A stretch of DNA of 64,000 nucleotides from Saprolegnia diclina VS20 (Eukaryota > Oomycota > Saprolegniomycetes > Saprolegniales > Saprolegniaceae). The notes beneath the pieces are model-generated. The model was not told the DNA's origin. It did not search any database and saw only the letters and a program-made list of their open reading frames with translations. The stretch covers positions 120,830-184,829 of the forward strand of contig NW_008246081.1 in the NCBI RefSeq assembly GCF_000281045.1, given 5' to 3'. This document shows positions 57,543 through 64,000 of this stretch, piece by piece. Position numbers and translations under genes: made by a program. How positions within the stretch are numbered: position 1 is the first letter of the stretch; each line of letters starts with the position of its first letter.

Positions 57543-57855
57543 CTGACGTCGTTCAACGATCCGGTTGGCGCTCGAGCCGCGCGGTTGTGGGCGCAAAATT
57601 TAAATCCGCGACCACAACCGCACGGCTCCGTCCGCTTGCTCTTGGTTTCAGTATGCCTCCCATATGGTTGGGCCCGTCGTCCTTTTTAGTTGGTCGCGTT
57701 TCATTGGCTCAGTCGACAACATCTGCCACTCAAACTCAACGATTGGTCGAGCTGGGAGAGAGTAATTGAGTTACATGTTTATGTCGAGATTTGTATGGGC
57801 ATACCTCAAGAAAGTCAACTGATGGCCGAAAGCCAGCGTCATTTGGGGATTTGCC
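57543..57855. other. Intergenic region upstream of the TKL kinase
   Basis: Besides the inverted repeat at 57574-57628, ATTGG boxes lie at 57703-57707 and 57742-57746, about 150 and 110 bp before the kinase start. No other gene is seen. Confidence 0.35.
57574..57628. repeat. 17-bp inverted repeat with 21-bp AT-rich spacer
   Basis: The arms 57574-57590 (GAGCCGCGCGGTTGTGG) and 57612-57628 are reverse complements with one mismatch. The spacer contains AAAATTTAAAT. It could be a dimeric protein-binding site, or form a hairpin. It sits between the candidate small gene (-) and the kinase (+). Confidence 0.6.
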
Positions 57856-58983
57856 ATGTCGGACACCACGATCATCGTTGTCATCGTCGTCGTCGTCGTC
57901 GTCGCCGCCGTCGCCGCCTACTTCATCGTGCGGTCGTGCCGCAACAAGAAGGACCGGCTGCCGGACCACTACGTCAACCAGACGTCGCTCAACTCGACCG
58001 GCCGCACCGGCACGCTCCCGCGCCAGAACACGAGCAACGGCCTCGGCACAGGCCCGCGTGGCGGCGCCGACAAGAGTGGCCGCGGCAACCAAGCCCCGGC
58101 GCCGGTCGCGGACCCGACCGACAACCTCTTCCCGGAGCTCAAGCAGTACCGCATCGACCACAACGAAGTGCTCTTGACGCGTGCTATCTCGCGCGGTGCG
58201 TTCGGCGTCGTGTGGCTCGGCCACTACCACGGCCAGCCCGTGGCCATCAAGCGCATGATCGAGGGCGACGAAGAAGCCGTGCTCTTCTCCAAGGAGATTC
58301 AGACCATGGGCCGCCTTAGCCACCCGAAGATCGTCGAGTTCATTGGGTCGACGTGGACGTCGGGCTACGACCTCTCGGCGATCACCGAGTTTATGGACGG
58401 CGGTGACGTCCGCACGCTCTTGGAGAACACCAAGATCAACCTTACGTGGAAGAAGCAGAAGATCGGCATCGCCATCGACACAGCCGAAGCCCTCGCGTAC
58501 CTCCACAGCCTCACGCCCAAGCTCATCCACCGCGATCTCAAGTCCAAGAACGTCTTGCTCACGTCCAACATGGTTGCCAAGCTCTCCGACTTTGGCTTGA
58601 GCCGCAACCGCAGCTACGAAGAGACGTTGACGGCCGGTGTCGGCACGGTGCGCTGGACGGCGCCCGAAGTCATGCTTGGCGACATTTACTCGGAGATGGC
58701 GGACGTCTACTCGTTCGGCGTCGTCCTCTCGGAGCTCGACACGCGTGAGATCCCGTTCGAGGACCAGAAGAGCTCCAAGGCCGGCGGTGCCCCCGACATG
58801 TCGATCGTCGTCAAGGTCGCGCGTGGCGAGCTGCGCCCGACGTTCTCGCCGACGTGCCCGCCGAGCATCCTCCAGGTCGCCAAGGCCTGCCTGCAGTTCG
58901 ACCCGGCCCTCCGCCCGTCGAGCGCACGCCTCGTCGAGATGCTCCACCAAGCCAAGCTCGAATTGCTCCACACCGAAGAGTAA
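57856..58983 (+). CDS. Membrane-anchored TKL-type protein kinase
   Basis: A single exon encodes 375 residues. A transmembrane helix directly follows the start (IIVVIVVVVVVAAVAAYFIV, residues 6-25) and ends in RSCRNKK, which suggests a signal-anchored protein with the kinase in the cytosol. The kinase domain (about 105-365) has a glycine loop ISRGAFGVVW, catalytic Lys in VAIKRM, HRDLKSKN, DFGLSRNRS, the TKL-like GTVRWTAPEV and DVYSFGVVLSEL. All catalytic residues are present. The extracellular part is almost nil, so it cannot be a classical receptor. I infer a relay kinase at a membrane. TKL kinases with this layout are expanded in oomycetes by general knowledge. Confidence 0.92.
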   Translation: MSDTTIIVVIVVVVVVAAVAAYFIVRSCRNKKDRLPDHYVNQTSLNSTGRTGTLPRQNTSNGLGTGPRGGADKSGRGNQAPAPVADPTDNLFPELKQYRIDHNEVLLTRAISRGAFGVVWLGHYHGQPVAIKRMIEGDEEAVLFSKEIQTMGRLSHPKIVEFIGSTWTSGYDLSAITEFMDGGDVRTLLENTKINLTWKKQKIGIAIDTAEALAYLHSLTPKLIHRDLKSKNVLLTSNMVAKLSDFGLSRNRSYEETLTAGVGTVRWTAPEVMLGDIYSEMADVYSFGVVLSELDTREIPFEDQKSSKAGGAPDMSIVVKVARGELRPTFSPTCPPSILQVAKACLQFDPALRPSSARLVEMLHQAKLELLHTEE

Positions 58984-59740
58984 CTTTTTTCGGAGCTGTT
59001 AATATTGTAGCGATGACTTATTTTTTGTATGCCATTCGCCGCACTGGATGTCAAATTCGAACGTGACGTGGCAGCGCGAGGGGCCAGAACGAGGTTGCAA
59101 CGCACGATGGCACGCGATGTGCAGGAGATCGAGCACATACACACTGCTGCGTCGAGGTTGGTAACGACGCGAAGAGGATCCGCGTCGCCCATCGCCCTCA
59201 CGTAGCAATAGGATCTGAGCGATCTCTTCGGCTTACTGCCCTCCAGATCTTCCTACCAGCAGCACCGGTAGGTAGTTCAGCTCTCGGTAGTAAACGTATA
59301 CTAGAACCTCGGGTAGCGATCGCGATAGCTAACAGCGATGAGGCGCATCGCAGTGTACTTCCATGAGGAGTTCCGAGAAGCTCCACCGAGAGAGCTCATC
59401 GAGAGCTGGCCGCACGTCAACAGCCTAGGCTCTGGGGTACGAGGCATAATCAACAGGACGCACGAACCAACATCGGTGCCATTTGCCTCCAGCTCACTTT
59501 GGCTCCACGCACCTGAACTGCACGAGGCTATATTCCTCCTCTGCAGCTCAGCGGACCCTCTCTTGCGCAAATAGGAGACATCCACAGATTTGCCGCACGA
59601 CACGACGCGGGCGGACGGCATGCGGTCGAGACACAGTGTTTTGGTCAGAGCTCATACATAATTTGATTACTCTAGGACAGCGATTGAAAGTGCGACGTCA
59701 TCGTCGATTGCTACGCACAAGCGTCAGATCCGCCATCCGA
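58984..59740. other. Intergenic region, 0.76 kb
   Basis: Nothing firm. A plus-strand ORF (59338-59574, 78 codons) and a minus-strand one (59621-59301) overlap and show no family signature. Confidence 0.35.
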
Positions 59741-61163
59741 TCAGGCATCCAGTACCTTGGCATTGGCGCGTGCACTCGACGTCTGACCTCGCCGCTGGAG
59801 CCACTTGTTCTTAGTGACAGGGCTCTTCGTCGCCTTCTCGTCTTCCTCTTCCTTCTCCCGCGCCTCGACAAACTTGGCAAACTGCTTGGTCTTGGGACTC
59901 GCCTTCGCTGGACTCGAACCCACGCGCTTGGCGGGCGATGCGGAATAGAATGAGGTTTCAGAAATCGACGTTGACGCTGGGCGCTTGCTGCCCGCCGGTG
60001 GCAGCCGCCGCAAGTTCACGCCTAATGAGCGAGGTGCACGGCCAGGGCCGAGCGACTCGAGCACACTCTTCTTGGGGATCGACCAGTCGTCGTCGTTGGG
60101 GTCGATCGTTTCGGGATCGGGCTCCAGATGCACTTTGAATGGTTTCTTGGCGGGCCGCGCGTCACACTCGTCCGAGACGCGCTTGGTGCTTGTCTTGACC
60201 GGCGGGGAATCGTCAATGTTTGCGAAGGCTGGCTTGTGCTCGGGTTTCTTCATCGGCGGTCGTGGCAGCTGACGTGGCGGGCACGGGCTGCTGTTTTGGG
60301 ACGATTGGATACGGTTGCTTGATAGCCCAGAAGCGATGAGGTCATCCATCGTGAAGAGGACTTCTTCAGTCTTCTTGGTCTTGGCCGGCGTCATCGGGAG
60401 CTCGCTCTTGAAAAAATCCTCGGCCATTGCGTCCAGCTTCTTTGCGGCCTTCTTGGCGGGCGTCAACGGCTTGGAAAACTCGGAGAACGTCTTATTTGGA
60501 GGCACGACAGCGACGTCCTTGTCCTTGCGCTCTGTCTTGGGTCCGAGGGGCTTGAAGAACTTGCTGATGTTGGCTGTCTCGGGCGCGCGGTTCTTCTTTT
60601 GCTTCTCGCGCTTGGCTTCCTTTGCAGGCTTCTCGCCATAGACGGCCGCATACGAGTCCTTGATGACCTATGCATGGTTGAAGCCACGAGTCGCTGCAGT
60701 CTTCTCGCCGTACGTTCTTCATTGCCGCCTTGAGGATCGTGCTGGCGTTCTGCGCTGTCCGGTGCTTCCCGGGGAACATCGTAAACGTGTAGACCTTGCG
60801 CCACATGCCCTCGGGACGCTCGATCGCGTTGCCGTCCGCGTCCTGCACGCGCTTGATCATCGAGTCCTGCGTCAGACTACGCGCATGTAGTTGCACACGT
60901 CGCGCCGATGTCGAGAACGTACATGTCGTTGCTCACAATGCTGATCGGGTACTCGTGCTTGGTGTCGCTGCGGATGCGCACGACTAGCACCATGCCATGA
61001 ACTCCTCCTTCTAGGCATGCTGCGTACCGATCGACTCGCGCCGACCGCGCGGGTCGCCGGCGACGAAGGCCGCGCAGTGGTACGCGATGAGCTCGCCGAC
61101 GCGGAGCTCCTCCATCGCGAGCGAGTGGCTGCGGTCGTCGTCCTCGTCGCTGGAGATGCTCAT
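59741..61163 (-). CDS. Basic nuclear-type protein with PIP-box-like motif
   Basis: Four exons (61163-61028, 60983-60923, 60876-60714, 60667-59741) encode 428 residues. The acidic N-terminus (MSISSDEDDDR) leads to a folded domain of about 110 residues (GELIAYHCAAFVAGD, IERPEGMWRKVYTFTMFPGKHR). TANISKFFKPLG then resembles a PCNA-interacting PIP box (I..FF), although the usual Gln is Thr. The rest is disordered and Lys/Pro-rich, with KPLTPAKK and SPAK motifs typical of CDK sites. I infer a replication or repair accessory protein; the family is not recognised. Its ATG lies 3 nt beyond the stop of the upstream chaperonin gene on the same strand. Confidence 0.7.
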
Positions 61164-61166
61164 GTA

Positions 61167-63359
61167 TTACGAAGCACTTAGCAGGGATGCGTCCAGGCGG
61201 AGGAGCGTCGTCGCGGTCGAGACGCCGGTCGAGAGCGCGGCCAATTTCGACGACCCGAAATCCAAAATGAGCCCTTCAACGCTTATCGGCCAATCACAGG
61301 CGGTGTCCACCTCTGCCGGCACATCTGATTGGCTATAATTCGTTTTCCCGCTATTGCCAAGTGGTGGTAGCATCCCGTCAAGCGCACTGCGCAGTCGCGC
61401 CCTCAAGGCCGATGGCATGACGCCGGCAGGGTTCATGCGGGCCACGAGCGCCCGGAGGCTATGGATGTACGCCTTGAGCACCCGCTGTAGCTGCCGCACC
61501 TCGACGCCAGCGCTGCGGTCCATGCCACGCGACGATATCCCATCGACGCGTCGCTCCAGGTGCTCGGCGAGCTCGAGCTCCATGAGGCCGCCGCCGCCGT
61601 ACACGATCGTCGTCGTCGTCGTCGTGTGCTCGGCGAGCTCGAGCTCCATGAGGCCGCCGCCGCCGTACACGATCGGCGCGTGCAGGAGTTTGGTGAGTAT
61701 ATCCATCGCAGCCTAAAAGCTATGATGATCTTGGAGGAAGGACGCAGGCCTTACGTGGATTGCGTGCGTGAGTTCGTCGTAAGCGTGGGTATCTGGGCAC
61801 GCCAAGCCAAAGGTCACGACGGCCCGCGCCCGCGACAGGATCGACGGCCCGTCAGCTGTGTTAGGAAGCGCATGGTCGTTTGTGGAGAGCACAAGGTGGG
61901 CGCCGTCGACGCGGACGCGCGCGAGGTGCCCGAGGTCCTTCTTGGTCACATGTGCGTGCCAGTCGCCGAGCAGCGCCGCGCCTGAGAGTGCTTGCACGGC
62001 GCCTACGCGCAAGCTGCGTCCCTTGCGTCCATCACACAGTGCGTCCTACCTATGTGCTTGATCGAGAGCCGCTCGACGCTCGCGATGCGATGCTTGGCGA
62101 GGAGGTGCATGAGCGGCAGCGGAATCTTCCTCTGCGACAGCACCATCGTGACGCGTAAGGACGCCAAGTGCGTCGCCAAGCGCTGCCACGTCATCCGATC
62201 GGCCTCAATTGTGAGCGCATCCATGACCTATCGTTCGCCCTGCGTACAGCTCGGCAGTGACGAGAACGTACGTCGACATCGTCCGCCACAAGCTGCACGT
62301 GCAACGGGTCGTCGGGCGCATGCAGCGAGATGCTGTAGAGCGCAACGACGACGTCGACAAGCGGCGGATATGGCCACGGCGCTGGCACGTCCAGAAACAG
62401 CGTGTTCAAATGCACCTACGCCGTCCGGAGGACGCATGATGCAGGATGCAGGCGAAGCAATGTACGCAGGATGCGATCGGGTCGAGGGCGTCGAGGCGAA
62501 CAAAGCGCAGAAGCCGCGCTTCGTGCGGCTCGTCCAGCGCGTCTTGTAACACGTGCACGAATGCCTCCAGCACGAGGCCAACGTGGTGCTGAAGCGCGCT
62601 CCCGAGCGCTGCGACCGCCGTCTTGGGGCGCAAGACGCCGGTGATCACGGCTGCAATCGCGTCGACGTTGCTCCACGCGACCTCGCGACGGCTGTGGCAC
62701 TGCGCCGGGTCGCGTAAGAAGCGCTGCGACCACTGCAGCGCCAGCGTGTAGCCTACCATTAGCTGTATGACAGTGGGAAGAGAAGGAGCGAAAGCTTTGC
62801 CTTGGATGATTTGGGATCGGGAAATGTCCTGGAGCGAGGTGAGCGCCTCCCGCAGCAAGCTACGGAGACGACTGAGTATAGACGCCACGACGCCATGGAT
62901 ACGTGGACGAGAAGAGCGCTGCGAAGAGCCCGTGGTCCTTGAATTGCTTCATCTACAGCACGCTGCAACGCGGCAAGACACGTGAAGATGCAGCGTACGT
63001 GGCTCTGGAGAAGCTGGCAATACAAGGTCGCGACGGGCGATGACGTGGCCACACTACAACCAAGAACTTCTTGAGCAAGATGGCCTTTCCACTGCACGCG
63101 TCAACTTGGAGCGCTCAAAGATACGCGCCGCTGTGGACGTGATTGTGATGGCGTCGCCGCAGCGCTCGTTGGCTCGGAGCATGATGCAGCTAGGTTAGCA
63201 TGATGGGCGTGCGGTCAATGGCGTCCGGCACGCTTACCGCCCGCGGGGGCCGTAGCATGCACCACACAGCTCGTCGATCGTCCGAACCAGCTGCTCTATC
63301 GCGCGCGTCGTTGCTTCATGGTCGAGGACCTCTGCATCGAAAGCCACGAGCCGTGCCAT
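61167..63359 (-). CDS. MKKS: MKKS/BBS6-like group II chaperonin-related protein
   Basis: Nine exons: 63359-63238, 63189-63106, 63053-62999, 62952-62903, 62871-62466, 62415-62272, 62227-62050, 62002-61755, 61712-61167. They give 610 residues. Removal of introns restores CYGPRGRCIML, the CCT-type GPRG block. Other chaperonin blocks are VLSQRKIPLPLMHLLAKHRI(A)SVERL, DTHAYDELTHAIHAAMDIL (as in MKKS ND.AWDELK), VYGGGGLMELELAEHLE, and the C-terminal LILDFGSSKLAALS. The catalytic GDGT and Asp residues of true CCT subunits are not seen, as in MKKS. BBS6/10/12 assist assembly of the BBSome for ciliary traffic, which fits a zoosporic organism. One intron (62902-62872) is only 31 nt and least certain. 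Confidence 0.8.
61290..61332 (-). promoter_or_regulatory. Paired CCAAT boxes inside the last MKKS exon
   Basis: CCAAT at 61290-61294 and ATTGG at 61328-61332 lie 127-169 bp upstream of the start of the next gene (61163), within coding sequence of the chaperonin. Since only 3 nt separate the genes, the promoter of the downstream gene must lie inside this exon, unless the transcript is shared. Confidence 0.5.
61560..61675. repeat. 50-bp exact direct repeat in the MKKS-like gene
   Basis: Positions 61560-61609 recur exactly at 61626-61675 (offset 66 bp), separated by a CGT-rich run. The duplication is in frame and doubles VYGGGGLMELELAEH, adding 22 residues at the conserved glycine-rich block. 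It is either a recent polymorphism or an assembly error. Confidence 0.85.
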
Positions 63360-63425
63360 GCTCCTCACCGTCGGAAGATCCGCCAGTTGAGTGTGATCCA
63401 GGTCGAGTCCGTGAAATAGTGTGAA

Positions 63426-63936
63426 TTGGATGATGCACGTGGCTACACAGCGTGGCGAGTTCGTGCAGCGAGGTACCTTGAGCACGCACATGCTAGTACG
63501 AGCGTTGTAAGCTTTCGTAGAGCGGCGAGCGACGCGCTTGGCCTGGCGGTCGACTATTCAATAACACTATTTCCGTTCGCAGGCCTTGCGCAGCGTCGAT
63601 TGGCTCGTTCAGTCGTTCAAGGCCGCATCCACGATGGGCGACGCTCGGGACCGCGACCAGCTCCTCGACGCACTGGCCGAGGCCACCGCCTTCTTCGCGT
63701 CCGAAGGACGGGCGCGCATGGCTTTGCGGCGGCCATCCCCAGAGCGCAGCCGCGTTCTGCAGTGGCTCCTCGCCCTCCGCGCGACCGAGCGCGCGGCCGT
63801 GTTCACGGTCGTCGACGCTGCCTTTGTCCGCCTCGTGATCGAAATGAAGGCGGCCGCCAAGTCCAAGCTTAAGGCGCGCGTTGACCAGTTCCACGTGCTT
63901 CGCCCACTCAAGGCCAAGGAGGCTTCCCGCGCGTAG
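63426..63936 (+). CDS. Unrecognised small protein, start uncertain
   Basis: The clear coding part runs to the stop at 63936. ATG 63634 gives 100 residues (MGDARDRDQLLDALAEATAFF...), helical, with Ala/Lys-rich C-terminus. The frame is open further upstream to an acceptor-like TTCGCAG ending near 63583. A GT donor near 63551 would join it in frame to an ORF from ATG 63426 (ending SDALGLA). Whether that first exon is real is unknown. It diverges from the MKKS-like gene. No family is recognised. Confidence 0.45.
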
Positions 63937-64000
63937 GCTCATGCGACTGCCACTGTCAGCTCATGGCCCGCGTAGTACGTTTAGCCGGCGCCCATTGTTG

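Noticed and set aside
61163..63359. Bacterial-type operon of the chaperonin and PIP-box genes
   Set aside because: Both genes have many short spliceosomal introns, so this is eukaryotic DNA. Close spacing is better explained by an overlapping promoter or shared transcript.

Overview
This window looks like nuclear DNA of an oomycete (water mould), most likely of the Saprolegniales type. That is an inference from several features. Coding DNA is GC-rich. Introns are very short, about 31-62 nt, almost all GT...(T/C)AG. Genes lie tens of bases apart. Some architectures resemble oomycete-style fusions (RCC1 + EF-hand + IQ + PA, and VHS/ENTH-like + PDZ-like + F-x-F motif array). Genes of a flagellated eukaryote, such as an MKKS/BBS6-like chaperonin, are also present. 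I saw no bacterial operon, phage, plasmid, rRNA, tRNA or CRISPR array. Exon models were built by hand from GT-AG sites and reading-frame continuity. Every multi-exon model adds up to a whole number of codons, but no transcript evidence was available.

Layout. 0.5-9.4 kb: a secreted or membrane G8/CEMIP-like protein (+) facing a TMEM131-like protein (-), with 74 nt between stops. 9.4-10.8 kb: a low-GC relic stretch, then GEMIN2 (+). 10.8-13.6 kb and 14.2-15.9 kb: gene-poor stretches flanking a small WRC-like zinc-binding protein (+). 15.9-19.0 kb: a DUF1772 membrane protein (+) and a 13-exon kinesin (-). 19.8-23.2 kb: holocytochrome c synthase (-) and a tepsin-like AP-4 accessory protein (-). 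23.9-28.8 kb: a polytopic membrane protein with a (E/V/K)PTTP stalk (+) and STT3 oligosaccharyltransferase with a Cys-rich extension (-). 29.4-35.7 kb: proteasome alpha-4 (-), a 12-exon RCC1/PA/EF-hand/IQ fusion (+) and a PP2C phosphatase (-). 35.9-51.6 kb: one giant gene (-) for a secreted protein of about 5,096 residues built from about 20 Ig-like repeats plus lectin, YHYH and propeller modules. 51.7-57.2 kb: a PIKfyve/Fab1 lipid kinase (+), divergent from the giant gene over 153 bp. 57.2-59.0 kb: a possible small membrane protein (-) and a membrane-anchored TKL kinase (+). 59.7-63.4 kb: a PIP-box-like nuclear protein (-) whose start codon lies 3 nt after the stop of the MKKS/BBS6-like chaperonin (-). 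63.4-63.9 kb: an unrecognised small gene (+).

Common themes are endomembrane traffic and secretion (STT3, AP-4/tepsin, PIKfyve, TMEM131), large extracellular proteins that would pass through that system, and housekeeping machinery (proteasome, HCCS, GEMIN2). CCAAT/ATTGG boxes recur upstream of many starts, and convergent genes are repeatedly only 34-74 nt apart. The strongest candidates for something new are the giant repeat protein, the 11-motif AP-4 ear-ligand array in the tepsin-like protein, the Cys-rich tail on STT3, and the CCAAT-containing coding exon of the MKKS-like gene that seems to double as the promoter of the next gene.
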